In this document: positions 47,419-59,214 of the stretch, piece by piece
Numbering within the stretch: the first letter of the stretch is position 1
Layout: every line of letters starts with the position of its first letter
Assembly (NCBI RefSeq): GCF_050624435.1
Contig: NC_134534.1
Coordinates: 68,161,501-68,225,500 of the forward strand
Direction: 5' to 3'
Length of the DNA stretch: 64,000 nucleotides
Origin: Tenrec ecaudatus
Lineage: Eukaryota > Chordata > Mammalia > Afrosoricida > Tenrecidae
Notes under the pieces: model-generated
The model's input: the letters and a program-made list of their open reading frames with translations, nothing else
Database searches by the model: none
What the model was told of the DNA's origin: nothing
Translations under genes and position numbers: made by a program

Positions 47419-48057
47419 ATTGGTCCTTTAGTTAAATTCGATCAGGTATTTTTGATAGAAAACCACCCCTTCGAGGTCCTCTTTGTCCTCCCAGCCTCAC
47501 TCTCCGTGTAGTGACAAACAGCTCAAGGGTGCTACTTGCTTTGTGTCAGGAAGATGCCACACGACCGCTTCAGCTCAGCATGGACAGTTTCCAGGGTCTG
47601 AGTACACCCACGTTTAGCCAATCCCTCGGCACTCGTGAGGGATTGAGCTGAATGTGCCGTTATTTGCAGCATAACAGTACTCTTTGGCCTTTCTTCGTAC
47701 ACTCGTCCAGGAGATTACATTAGTTGTTTTTTTTTTTTGCGGGGAAAAAATATTCCTCTACAAAAATAAAGAAAAACAAAGAAAAAAATATTCCTCTATT
47801 TTTGGTAATTTTCCCACATGTTTATTACATTCTGTACCCAGTGAGTTCTTAGTAAATGTTGACTAACTTATTGATAGAAGAATAACATCAAGCAGCAGGT
47901 CTCCCTTTACCCCTTCTGAAATGTGTTTATTTTTCCTGGTTTTATTCAAAGCTGGTTTTGATTTAAATTTTTGGAAATTAAAAAATAATAATAATACAAG
48001 ATTTAGTTAATCAGGGTCCCATGGAATTAAGCATATACCTGTACCTAGTCAATTTTT
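47419..48057. other. Intergenic stretch, little recognised
   Basis: Mostly unique AT-rich sequence. A MIR/L2-like end (GTGAGTTCTTAGTAAATG) lies near 47840-47870. Confidence 0.4.
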
Positions 48058-48399
48058 TGTTGTTGCTGTTAGGTACTGTCAAGCGTGTTTTGACTCAAAG
48101 TGACCTTATGCACAACCTGGCATGGTCCTGTGCTCCCCTCAACTCAGCAGTATGTTTGAGTCCGTTGCTGTGTCAGTGTGTCCATCCATCTCATTTGGAG
48201 TCTTTCTCTTTCTGGCTGACCCTCTGGTTTACCAAGAGCAATATCATTTCCCAGAGACTGCCCCCTCCCGATAATGAGTGCAAAGTTCAGGAGATGAATT
48301 CTGGCCGTCCTTGCATCAGAGGCACATCGACTGTCCTTCCAACACAGATGCTTGTTCCTGTGGTTCCTTCAGTAATCTTCATCTGGACATGATCAAAGT

Positions 48400-48605
48400 C
48401 AGCCATTGTTTCTCACTTTCGGATTCCTCGTCCCTCTGCGGCAGTCCTCCGGGAGACGGACCGACATGGTGGTGCAATCATGGATCAGTCATAGGGACAG
48501 CTGTCAGGTGCTGCAGGACCGGGCAGTGGTTCATGCTGTTGTGCAGAGGGTCGCTTGGGTCAGCACCGGTTTGATGGCACCTCCCCACAACAACGTGAGG
48601 CCATA
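48400..48605 (+). mobile_element. RTE 3' end fragment, sense, inside antisense RTE
   Basis: CTCCGGGAGACGGACCGACA, GGACCGGGCAGTGGTTCATG and GTTGTGCAGAGGGTCGC, followed by a short CAACAACG end. Confidence 0.7.
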
Positions 48606-49069
48606 GAAAAGACCACGCACGGCTCGGGTCAGGCACACCTGATTCTTCAAAAAGACATCTGTAAAGAGACATTTTACAGCAGATTTTATCAATGCAAGAC
48701 GTCATGGGGCTTCTTGACTGGGGCTCGCATGGGTGGGCATTGATTGTGAATCCAATGAAATGAAATTCTTGTCAACTGTGGTTGTCTCGGTTTATCATGA
48801 TGTTGCTTTTAGATCCACTCGTGAGAAGTTCTGCTTTCTCTAGCTGAAGACGTGAAGTATAACGAAGCCTGCAATCTGATTGTTCATCAGGGATTGCTTC
48901 AAGTCTTCTTCACTTTAAACAAGCAAGGTTCCATCATCGGCATACGTCATAGCTGCGTAACGGAAACTACCTCCAGCCCTGATTCCACATTCTTCTCCGG
49001 CTGGTCCAGCTTCTCAGATTGTTTGCTCATCCTTCACACTGAATACGCATGGTGAAGGATACACCCTTG

Positions 49070-49899
49070 GGGGACAGACAACAGAAAAGTGGGTGAGGGG
49101 AGACATCAGACAGGGTAAGACATGACAAAATAATAATAATTTATAAATTATCAAGGGTTCATGAGGGAAGGGGGTAGGGGGGGAGGGGAAAAATGAGGAG
49201 CTGATACCTGGAGGGTGGAGGGAGGGTGGAGTGGAAAGGGGGAACAGAGGGCAAGGATCTGTATGTAACCCCCTCCCTGGGGGACGGACAATAGAAAAGT
49301 GGGTGAAGGGAGATGTCAGACAGTGCAAGACATGACAAAATAAAAATAATTTATAAATGATCAAGGATTCATAAGGGAGGGGGGAGCGGGATGCGGGGGA
49401 AATAAGGAGCTGATACCAAGGACTCAAGTGGAAAGCAAATGTTTTTAGAATAATGATGGCAACAAATGTACTTGACACAATGGATGGACATATGGATTTT
49501 GATAAGAATTGTATGAGTCCCTAATAAAATGATTTTTTTAAATTATCAAGGGTTCATAAGGGTGGAAGGCTGTGGGAGGGAGTGTTAAAAAGAGGAGCTG
49601 GTGTCAAGGGCTCACGTAGAAAGAAAATGTTTTGGAAATGATGATGGCAACATAGGGACAAGTGTGTTTGATACAATTGATGTATGGATTGTTATAAGAG
49701 CTGTAAGAGGCCACAATAAAATGATTTATTAAAATTTTTAAAATGAGGAGCTGATAAGAAGGGCTCAAGTAGAAAGCAAATATGTTGAGAATGATGACGG
49801 CAACAAATGTACAAATGTGCTTGACACAATGGATGTATGTATGGATTGTGATGAGTTGTACGAGCCCTCAATAAAATGATCTTTTTAAAAAAAGAAAGA
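49070..49899 (+). mobile_element. Concatemer of four partial 3' ends of the 2-kb retroposon
   Basis: Four head-to-tail partial units (starts near 49070, 49211, 49540 and 49738), three of them ending in AATAAAATGAT plus T/A-rich sequence. ATACACCCTTG flanks the whole series exactly (49059-49069 and 49900-49910), and the RTE host sequence continues across the site. All units share orientation, and the last ends in an A-rich tail. Confidence 0.85.
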
Positions 49900-49989
49900 A
49901 TACACCCTTGATGCACACTTTTCCTGATTGTCAACTCTATAGTATACCTCTGGTTCAGTTCTAAAGACAGCCTCTGTTTCCATCTAGGT

Positions 49990-50168
49990 CAGCAGCTCTC
50001 AACCTGTGGGTGGGACCCCTTTGGGGGTCAAAGGACCCTTTCACAGGGGTCACCTGATTCATAACAGTAGCAGTAGTAGCAACGAAAATAATCTTATAGT
50101 TGGTAAGTCACCACAACATGAGGAACTGTATTAAAGGGTCGTGACATTAGGAAGGTTGAGAACCATTG
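49990..50168 (-). mobile_element. SPIN-like hAT transposon, non-autonomous
   Basis: Ends CAGCAGCTCTCAACCTGTGG and GGTTGAGAACCATTG are imperfect terminal inverted repeats of the SPIN type (CAGNGGTTCTCAACC). Inside are GACCCCTTTGGGGGTC and CATGAGGAACTGTATTAAAG, also SPIN-like. Flanks ATCTAGGT (49982-49989) and GTCTAAGT (50169-50176) are an 8-bp duplication with two mismatches and the TCTA core preferred by this group. No transposase is present. Strand is by convention from the internal sequence. Confidence 0.85.
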
Positions 50169-50792
50169 GTCTAAGTACAGATTCTTCATGAGCTCAGTGT
50201 TCTGGAATTCCCACTCTTTACAATGTTGTCCATAGTTTGTTATGATCCACATAGTCAAATGCCTTTGTATAGCCAATAAAACACATTGGAATTCAGTCAA
50301 TAAACATTTAGTATCAGATTTCCCTTAGCCTAGTTCATGGTCTCTTCTGAATCTGTTGAATCAACCATTTTAAAATTATCTTCAGCAAAATCTTACGTAT
50401 GTGTTATACTTAATGATGCTGTATGATTTTAGCAGTCCATAGAATTACCTTTCTTTGAAATGGGCGTATACCTGGATTTCTTCCAGTTGATTGATCAGGT
50501 TCCAAACGTCTTGATATAGTTAGCACTTCCAGTGCTGCATCTATTTGTTGAAGCATCTCGATTGGTATTCCATAAATTCTCAGAGCCTTGTTTATCTCCA
50601 ATGCCTGTAGCAGAGCTTGGACCTTTTCCTTCGAGACTAATGGGTCTAACTCTATGCTTTCTCCTGAAATGCTTGAGCATCAATGACTTATTTTTGTTAT
50701 GGTGACTTCCGTCTTCATTCGCTTAATATTTTGCCCATAGGATCATTCAGTATTACAACTCTAGGCTTACATTTTTCTTCAGGATGTTCCTT

Positions 50793-51065
50793 ACAGGCAA
50801 GGATGGTGAAATTCATCTCATGTACTTTGGACGTATTGTCAGGAAAGGCCCGTCCTTGGAGAAGGACATCCTGCTTGGGGAAGCTGGGGGCAGTGAAAGG
50901 AGGAAAGTCCTCAACAAGATGCATTGACACAGTGGCTGCAGCAAGGGGCTCAGACTAAGCGTGATTGTGGGGATAGCACAGGAACAGCCAGTGTTTCTCG
51001 CTATGGTGCATCAGGTCGCTGTGAGTCAGCACTGAAGTGATGACGCCTAACAACAATAACAACAA
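50793..51065 (+). mobile_element. RTE 3' end, sense, with (AAC)n tail
   Basis: GTACTTTGGACGTATTGTCA, CCTTGGAGAAGGACATCCTG and TTGACACAGTGGCTGCAGC, ending AACAACAATAACAACAACA. It starts exactly where the antisense RTE stops, giving a head-to-head arrangement. Confidence 0.85.
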
Positions 51066-51280
51066 CAACAGGTCCCCTGGTGGTGTAGTGGTTAAGCATT
51101 GGCTGTTGAATGCAAGGTTAGCAGTCCCAAACCACCCATCACTCCAAGGGGGAAAGATGAGTCTTTCTACCCCCCTACCAAGTTGTAGTCTCGGAAACCT
51201 TCAGTGGCAGTTCAACCCTCTCCTATAGGGTCACCATGAGTCAGAATTGTCCCTACGGCAGTGAGTTTTTTGTTTGTCTG
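51066..51280 (+). repeat. AfroSINE
   Basis: GGTCCCCTGGTGGTGTAGTG head and CACCATGAGTCAGAATTG tail. It starts at the end of the RTE (AAC)n tail. Confidence 0.85.
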
Positions 51281-51639
51281 TTTGAACAACAAACCCTCAA
51301 AGAATGAGCAGATGCTTTTTTGTGATGGGAAAAAATTATTCTATGCAACTTTCCTGTCCCTTTTCCTTACTAACCCAGTTTGGAATTTTCTTAAAACTTC
51401 TTCCCAATATGCCCCCGTAATCATCCTTGGAGAAAAGCTACTGGGCAAAAAGAGATCACAGGTGGGAAAACTTTAGGAAGCCCTAGTGGTAGAGAACAGT
51501 AGGACAGGCTGTGAATGGGCTTCCCTTTGGTCAAATGAGTTCTATGCATCATGAGCCAGGTGTGGTCAGAAGAGGGTCAGAGTGGAGCCCAGGGTAGGTC
51601 TCCTTTTGTGTGAGATTCCATTGTGTGTTGTCCACCATC

Positions 51640-52214
51640 AAGATTGAGTTAGTTTATTGTGCCAACCTGGCCAATAAAACATGTGGGGTTAATTGAATGA
51701 CGGAGGGATAAATGGCTCGATTAGCCTCACCTTTCTAGTTCTCGGGTCTCTTGCTCTTTGATCATCGCACCAGTGTGCGGCTGCCTTGCTTGTTCTCTGC
51801 CTCAATTTGCAAGCCACACTACCTGTGGGACACCTAACACATGGGCTGTGTCACTGTAATTTGAAGTTCCTTCAAGACCTGCTTCACCATACAATTGGAA
51901 TTTACATCTCTTGAGCTGGGGACTGTCAGACCCTGTCATTTGGCTGACTGTTGGTGACCTGCCTTGCTGTTTGCTGCCTGTGCCTGGATAGCCTGAATTG
52001 CTGTACAGAGGACTACCTGGCGGCCCTCAAGACTTGAAGGACTGCCAGTGTCTCACAACTGTCTCAACGGGAGTGAGTTGCACTGAGCCATTCGTACTGC
52101 TTTATAATTTAACTGTTTATTTCTTGTGTTGTATATCTATCTATCTGTATAAATATACATATAAAAGTAGTAGCAATCTGGTTTTGTCCCTCTAGAGAAC
52201 CTTGTCTAACACAG
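51640..52214 (+). mobile_element. Interspersed repeat related to 3221-3753
   Basis: TTATTGTGCCAACCTGGCC near the start and TCTAGAGAACCTTGTCTAAC then ACAG at the end. A TATC microsatellite (52129-52147) sits inside. The left edge is uncertain. No clear duplication found. Confidence 0.6.
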
Positions 52215-53600
52215 AGGTGAAGTCTGCCATCATCATCATACTATCAAGAAATGTGGCATTAACCACACATAGGCATTCTTGGGTTATTTCCTTGTCATTG
52301 AAGAGGTGCTCTTTACCAAGAAATCAAACCCTTATTACGTGTCATATTATGTTTCTGCAGAGTGGTACCTTTGAATAACTACTGTTCACAAAACAGCACT
52401 GAAGTGATTTATTTTTATGTTCTCTAATTGCATCTTTAACCTAATTTATGATGGGCTGTGGTTTGTCTGGTCACTGACTGTATCTTATGCTTTGTTATCC
52501 CTCACTGAAAATCAAGTTAAATATAAGCCAGAACTAAGCAGTACCTCCTATTCTACTTGAAGTGTGTGTGAGGCCAGTGTTGCTTGAAGTAACTAAAAAG
52601 CATATCTGAGCAAGTACCACATATACCAAGACTCACTAAATTACTATTCAAAATCAGAAAAGATGTATGTCAAGACTGTATCCTTCCACGATGCTTACTT
52701 CACTCAGTGCAGAAAGTGTATGGGGGCTGCCTTGGACCTCCTCTGGCAGGAAGGAGAATCCAACTCTACCTCAGCTCAAAGCCAATTCCTATGAGTTCCA
52801 GGTCAGACATGCCTCTAACCCTTCAACTTTCTTTCTCCTATCCTGACATCAACCATCCCTGCCATGACACTCTACTTCTCTTTGGGGTTCCATCCCCATT
52901 GCAATGATTCAATACACTCATTGCAATGATTTCTGCCACACAGAATACAATACTCCACATATACTACTCACTATTTGGGGGCTTATTAGGGAAGTTAACA
53001 GTTTACAAGTCAGTACTCTTTCTAAACTTACGCTTCTTTGTTAAGTGACCCCTTGGCCTCTGCCCTGCTCTGGCACATACTACAAAGTTCCTTCAGCACT
53101 GCTGAAAAATTCCCAAAGGGCATGCTATTGCTCCATAAGTCTCTGCCTGAAGGTGCCCAGCTGTAGCTCCGTGGGTCCGCCACCTAGCTCCCCCGATTAA
53201 GGGCTTGGTGTTAGTCACCCTGAAGGGAGCCTTCTGTTGCAAGACAATTGTCTCCACCTGTTCTGGGCCCAGGAGTCCAGTGCTCTGCTCTGTCTCAGCC
53301 TCTGCTTTTCTATCTTGCCACTCCTGTCTCTCACCATCTCTAGTGTCATAACTCTGTCTCCTGGATTGATGCAGTTCAATGTAGGGATCTTGGGGTCCAA
53401 AGGACATGCTTCGCTTCTGGCTCTTCTTTCTTGATGGTCTTGAGATTACCCCTACCTACTTCTCAAATGGCTTGTTTTAAACCCAGTGAAATAGCAAAAT
53501 GGATCAATCCTCATATTAGAGTCCCTTAAACCTAATTTGCCCGCACCTTTCCTGATTTTAAAACACACAAGGAGTTACAAAGACCATAGCTGGGAAAGCA
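52215..53600. other. Intergenic stretch; possible unclassified LTR or repeat
   Basis: 52980-53430 is pyrimidine-rich and resembles LTR-type sequence in style, with overlapping open frames of up to 104 codons, but I find no TG/CA borders or duplication to support the call. The rest is unrecognised. Confidence 0.3.
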
Positions 53601-53619
53601 CCCACCAAGTAATTCAACT

Positions 53620-54075
53620 GCAAAATAATCTGTATGCCGATCAATTTATCTGAAAAACTGGACTGTCTGGAGAAGATCGTAGCTTCAGGACTGGAGGGGA
53701 AAGACTCATCAACAACCTGCAATATTCACATGACACAGACTTGCTTGCTGAACAGGAAGAAGATTTGAAGCACGCAGTGATGAAAATCAGACGACCAACC
53801 CTTCCTCACAATAAGCAACATCATGATAAAACAGATTAACAAGTGACATTGTCAAACTTTCATTTTACATGGGTCCAATCAATTCTCAGAAGCAGCAGAC
53901 TAGAAATCAACTGGCCTATTGTTCAAGGATCCTGGGAGTGGAGCCCAGCATCCAGGGCTTCTCTTCCAGTGGGATCACTAGCAATGGGACGCTAACTCTG
54001 GTGTCACTCCTGATTGCCTTGAGCAGACCAGACAGCATCTCCCGTGGAGTTTGCAATCAAGTTTAATCATGGAAT
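53620..54075 (+). mobile_element. RTE-clade LINE, reverse transcriptase segment, sense
   Basis: GACTCATCAACAACCTGCAA, CACATGACACAGACTTGC (the Y/H-ADD-type RT motif region, damaged), AATAAGCAACATCATGATAAA and ATTTTACATGGGTCCAATC follow the RTE order. Stops break the frame. Confidence 0.75.
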
Positions 54076-54150
54076 GAGATGCAACAAATATTGTTGTTAA
54101 GGGCTGAAACGTAATATGTCTTAGGTTATAGGAGTACCAACATCAACATT

Positions 54151-56322
54151 AAAAAAAAATTTTCCCCCTTCCTCCCCCCTCCCCCTCCCTCATGAACCCT
54201 TGATAATTTATCAATTATTATTTTGTCATATCTTGTTCTGTCCCACTTCTCCCTTAACCCACTTTTCTGTTGTCTGTCCCCCAGGGAGGAGGTCACATGT
54301 AGATTCTTGAAATCGGTTCCCCCTTTCCAACCCACCCTCCTTATGCCCTCCCAGTATCGCCACTCAGACCACTAGTCCTGAAGGGATCATCCACCCTGGA
54401 TTCCCTGTGCTTCCAGTTCCCATCTGTACCAGTGTACATCCTCTGGTCTAGCCAGACTTGCAAGGTAGCATTCCCATCATGACAGTGGAGCAGGGGGAAG
54501 GGGGAGGAAGCATTTAGAAACTAGAGGAAGTTGTATTTTTCATCATTGCTACATTGCACCCTGACTGGCTCATCTCCTCCCCAAGACCCTTCTGTAAGGG
54601 GATGTCCAGTGGCCTGTAAAGGGGCTTTGGGTCTCCACTCCGCACTCCTCCCCTCATTCACTATGGTAAGATTTTTTTGTTCTGATGATGCCTGATACCT
54701 GATCCCTTTGACACCTTGTGATCGCACAGGCTGCTGTGCTTCTTCCATGTGGGCTTCGTTGCTTCTGAGCTAGATTGCCGCTTGTTTACCTTCAAGCCTT
54801 TAAGACCCCAGATGCTATATCTTTTGATAGCCAGGCACCATCAGTTTTCTTCGCCACATATGCTTATGCACTCATTTGTCTTCAGTGGTCGTATCAGGGA
54901 GGTGAGCACACAATGATATGATTTTTTGTTCTTTGATGCCTGATAACTGATCCCTTCGGCACCTTGTGATCACACAGGCTGGTGTGCTTCTTCCATGTGG
55001 GCTTTATTGCTTCTGAGCTAGATGGCTGCTTGTTTACCTTCAAGCTTTTAAGACCCCAGACACTATATCTTTTGATAGCTGGCACCATTAGCTTTCTTCA
55101 CCACATTTGGTTGTTCACCCTCTTTGTCTTCAGTGGTTGTGTCGGGAAAGTGTGTATCACACAATGACAATTTAATAGAAGAAAGTATTCTTGCATTGAG
55201 GGAATACTTGAGTGGAGGCCCAATGTCCTTCTGCTACCTTAACACTAAATCTATAAATATATTCACATAGATCTGTTTCCCCATCCTCATGTGTAAGTAT
55301 ATTTGCATATGCACATGTCTTTATCTAGACCTCTGTAAATGCCCTTTGCCTCCTAGCTCTTTTCTCTATTTCCTTTTACTTCCCTCCTGTCCCACTATTA
55401 TGCTCAGTCCCCACCAGGGTTTCAGCAATTCATCTTAGTTACATTACCCTTGATCATGCCCAACCAGGCCTCCCACACTCTCCTCACCACCAATTTGGAT
55501 CGCTTGTTGTTTCCTTGTCCCTGGGTTTGTTAACACCACTACCTTTCCCCCCATCTCCCCCTCTCCCATGTCCCCACGGAAATGTCAGTCCCATTGTTTT
55601 CTCCTCCAATTGTTCATCTAGCCTATCTTATTTAGACAGACCTGCGGAGATAATAACATGCACAAAAACAAGGCAGAGTAAAACCAAGCAACAATATACA
55701 ACAAAACAACTACAAAAACAAACCAATGACAACAACAACAAAACAAGAAATAAAAACTTGTAGTTAGTTCAAGGATTGTTTGTTGTCCTTTAGGAGTGTT
55801 TTCCAGGCCAGTCTGTTGGGGCACCATGCCCTGGCTCCAAAGTCCACCTTCAGCATTCCCTGGGGACCTCGCCGCTCCATTCCCTTGCTGTTCTGTTGCA
55901 GTCCCTTAAGGGTTTGCCTTGGTGTGGCAGGATCCGATCGGGTGCAATTCCCACACTGTGTCTCTGGTGTTGTCCGCTATCGGGCTATGGGTCAGTGAGG
56001 ACTGTCATGTCTCATAGTGGGGCCAGCCATGTGGTCCTCTCTGTCTACTGGCTGCTCTAATTGGGAACATCGTCCTCAAGGCCTGGTGGGCCATGATGTG
56101 CTCCACTCTCTACTCCTTCCCCTTCATCTGCTCCCATGTGCTCCGATCAGATATGTCCCTCTTCCAGAGCTGTAGATTCAGTGCTGTTCTTTGAAATAAA
56201 TTCTTCTGAGGGGAGGGGCAGGTGTCCACTTAGTAGTTGGGGTTGGGGCTGACCTCCCAGACCTCTCCACTGGTTCCCTACTCCACGCCGGCATGTTGCA
56301 TTCACATCTTAGAGCACCGAGT
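54151..56322 (-). mobile_element. 2-kb retroposon, copy C, nearly complete
   Basis: The antisense copy runs from TTTTCCCCCTTCCTCC (an internal point; the terminal 200 bases are missing) to ATTCACATCTTAGAGC at the 5' end. Two tandem 240-bp modules are at about 54670-54919 and 54920-55170. ACATCAACATT (54140-54150) and ACATCAAGATT (56323-56333) may be a duplication with one mismatch, though nine A's follow the left one. No intact ORF. Confidence 0.85.
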
Positions 56323-56333
56323 ACATCAAGATT

Positions 56334-56629
56334 TTTGTAAAATCTTTATGGAACTACATTAGTTATATTATTTGTAACTGATCAGAAACCTGTTATGTTG
56401 CTTTCCTTCTTTCCTTTAATTATTACTTCAATCTCCAAAAAGCTATTAATAGAATTTCACAAATACAAATCATCACGATACTGTAGCTAAAACTTCAGAA
56501 AATTTGACAAAATTGGTGAAAAGAAACACAGCGCTGTGTCAAAAACAGTAGCCTATGATTGTAGCCGGTGCCCACAGAACCAGGTGATGGGAAGCCTCAT
56601 CGTAATCATGACAGCTCTGAGCCCAGGGC
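56334..56629. other. Intergenic stretch, nothing recognised
   Basis: AT-rich sequence between a retroposon and a SINE, no gene or known repeat seen. Confidence 0.5.
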
Positions 56630-56812
56630 GTTCCCACTGCCACCGAGTCAGTGCTGCTGGCTCACAGCGACCCTCTATGGGTTTGCGAGACGGTAACTGT
56701 TTACGGGAGTCGAAAGCCCACCTTGTCTCCCAAGGAGCTGCTGGTGGTTTTGAACTGCCAATTATGCAGATCACAGCCCAATGCTTAATCATTACACCAC
56801 CAAGGGTTGAGG
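56630..56812 (-). repeat. AfroSINE, antisense, well preserved
   Basis: CCACTGCCACCGAGTCAGTG, GTTTGCGAGACGGTAACTG and ATTACACCACCAAGGG. Confidence 0.85.
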
Positions 56813-57281
56813 AAATTAAAAAAAGCAAATATCACCATAGAGTTCTTTTTAACCTTGTAATCTGGGCTTACGAAAAATGTTTTTGCTGTTATAAGTAAAA
56901 CTAGAGAAATCTTTTTTAATAAAAAAATACGTTTCTTCTGAAACATGGCACCCACAATTTATAGACATTTATTCGGCGCTACCTCCTCTGATGGTGTCAT
57001 CCACCGGCTGTTCACACCCCTGGACCCCACAAGTGGTGCCACTGGCCCTTACCCAGGTACTGTTTGCTCAGGAGCGGGGGTGGCAATCTATGTTTTTTAC
57101 AGCCTCTTAGATCTAAGGAAACAGACTGGCCTTTAGAGCTATTAAAGATGTCAGTCTTGGTGAACGCTTTGAGTTGGGTGTCTGAAGAAATACACCCTCG
57201 CAAAGTCACTGAACTGAAATCCACAGGCCCAGCAGGGAACTATCGTTGACTTTCTGAGTGCAGGGCACTTTCCAAAAATCC

Positions 57282-57482
57282 AAACTCACTGCCATCAAGT
57301 GGATTCCGACGCATAGTGACCGATGGAAAGGACAAGGGAGGGATGCCCCCGTGGGTGTCTGAGAGTGGAACTCTTCATGGGGACAGAAAGTCCCGTGTAT
57401 CTCCCGCAGAGCGCCTGGTGGTTCCCAGCGGATGATCTCGGTCAGCATCCCAGTGCATAACCAGGGCGCCACCAGGGCTCCG
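57282..57482 (-). repeat. AfroSINE, antisense
   Basis: CAAACTCACTGCCATCAAGT, GGTGTCTGAGAGTGGAAC and AGGGCGCCACCAGGGCTCC at the head end. Confidence 0.85.
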
Positions 57483-58185
57483 TCCAGCACGAGAAACGCA
57501 AATCACTTCAAAAGTAAGATGCCCATGATTGAAGGCCTCTCATTATTTCTGTAAGCAGTTTTGTAAATAAAATGCCTGCCACATAATTTAAAAAATCACA
57601 CGTGAGAAGACAACACCAAGAGCAACACCACCACCACCGTCCATAGCAACAACAGCAACAACAGCAGCAAAGACAAAGGACAATTTAAACAGACCCCCCC
57701 GGGGGCTTTTAGAGCGAGTTTGCTGATGTGTACTTTGAAATAACCACATTTACTGTCGAGAAAGAGACAAAACTAAGAGTAGGCTGTGTTGTGAGGTTTG
57801 TGTGTTACTTCTTTTCTGAGCTCGGTTCCCAACAGTAGTTTGATGATTGCACCAGGACTCCTAGTCGACAACAAGGTGCTTCTCTGGTTGCTCGGAGCCC
57901 TCCCTCAGTAACCTCCCATTGAGGACGCCCTGCCATGGGTGTGGCTGCACCCCTTCTCAGAGTGGCTGATGCCTGCCAGACTTGGGGGTGAGCTTTTGGC
58001 TCGGTTGGAATCCTATATCCTGGGACTTCTGAATAAAAACCTGACTGGCTGACCTTGGGCATCACAGCTTCCCCTGAGTCAAGCCCATCAAACAATGTAA
58101 GGAAGATGTTTTAGGTTATAAAAGAAGAAATGGATTGGAATAAAGTATTGAAATACGTACATAGTATGCTCTGTCTAGGGATTAA
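57483..58185. other. Intergenic stretch, simple repeats only
   Basis: CAA/CAG-rich simple sequence at 57611-57670 and a CCCCCCGGGGGC palindrome near 57696-57708. A 96-codon minus-strand frame (58095-57805) lacks any recognised feature. Confidence 0.4.
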
Positions 58186-58186
58186 G

Positions 58187-58375
58187 AGGCTTGGCGATGT
58201 AGTGGTTAGTGTTGGGCTGAGATCCGCATGGTGGGCAGTTTGAAACCAACTGTACCTTGTGGGAGAAAGACTGGACTTTCTACTCTCGTCAACAGTTACA
58301 GTCTCGGAAACCCACAGGGGGTCGCTAGGAGGCAGCCATGACTCCATGGCAGTGACTGGTTGGTTGGTTGGTCTA
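58187..58375 (+). repeat. AfroSINE, first of a tandem pair
   Basis: GCTTGGCGATGTAGTGGTTA head, AGTTACAGTCTCGGAAACCC and a TTGGTTGGTTGG tail. Confidence 0.85.
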
Positions 58376-58382
58376 CAGGGAT

Positions 58383-58594
58383 TCGGAGCCCTGGTGGCGC
58401 GGTGGTTGAGCGCTGGACTGCTAACTGCAAGATCAGCAGCTGGAAGCCCCCAGCTGCTCTACGGAGACAGAGACTTCCTACTCCTGTGAGGAGTTCAGAG
58501 TCTGGGAAATTCACAGGGGGCAGTTTTGCTTGTTATCCGGTCGCTATCAGTGGGAATTGATTCGATGGCAATGACTTTGGTTTCTCGTTTAAGA
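58383..58594 (+). repeat. AfroSINE, second of a tandem pair
   Basis: GGAGCCCTGGTGGCGCGGTG is one of the least diverged heads in the window. The tail is GAATTGATTCGATGGCAATG. It lies directly after another sense copy, as if integrated in its tail. Confidence 0.9.
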
Positions 58595-58699
58595 AGTACT
58601 GATTATAAAAGTTCTACTGGACTCAACAAACTGTAATTTTGAATGTAAGTGAGAACGTCACTATGACTCACAATTGACATGCTATCACCTAAGAACAGC

Positions 58700-59060
58700 G
58701 ACTCGTCCTTGGTAACCACACCTTCGTCTGTGCGCATGGGCCTTTTCTAGGTATTTCATATGAGTGTAATGTATGTTCCTTTGTGATTAACGTATTTCAC
58801 TTAGCATACTGTTTTCACAATCCATTCATGTTGTGACTTGAATCAGGACTTCTTTTTTTTTATTCTTAGTAATATACATATATACATATACATAATATGC
58901 ATATACAACCTTTTGTCTATCCACTCCCCTAGCAACAGACAGTTGGCTTGTCTCTACCTTTCAGCTGCAGTAAATCGTGCTGCAATGGACATCCGTGTAG
59001 TCCCAGCTTTTTAGATTCCTTTCACAGTTTGCGGTGCCCCATCTCTGCTCCAGTGTCACC
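58700..59060 (-). mobile_element. Old L1, 3' region, antisense
   Basis: ATTTCACTTAGCATACTG, CACAATCCATTCATG and TGCAGTAAATCGTGCTGC are standard antisense L1 landmarks. An AT-rich (ATATAC)n-like stretch at 58872-58910 is inserted. Confidence 0.7.
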
Positions 59061-59214
59061 CAGTGAATCTTGACTTTGGCTCCCAATTATGAGGATGGGA
59101 GGTGACAAGGCAGGCTGGGAAATGCACACAATAATATAAAAAATTGAAATAAATTCCAACCAATCAAAGTCTGAAACCTAACAAGGGACTTTGATTTTTA
59201 TTTATAACCTTTAT

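Larger units (their letters stand above)
48058..50792 (-). mobile_element. Long RTE-clade LINE, antisense, with three inserts
   Basis: Antisense from the 3' end (TGTTGCTGTTAGGTACTGTC) through the ORF2 end and into the reverse transcriptase region. The minus strand reads GIPIEMLQQIDAALEVL near 50560, an RTE RT landmark. Stops and frameshifts abound. Inserted within are a sense RTE piece (48400-48605), a retroposon concatemer (49070-49899) and a SPIN-like element (49990-50168). Confidence 0.8.
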
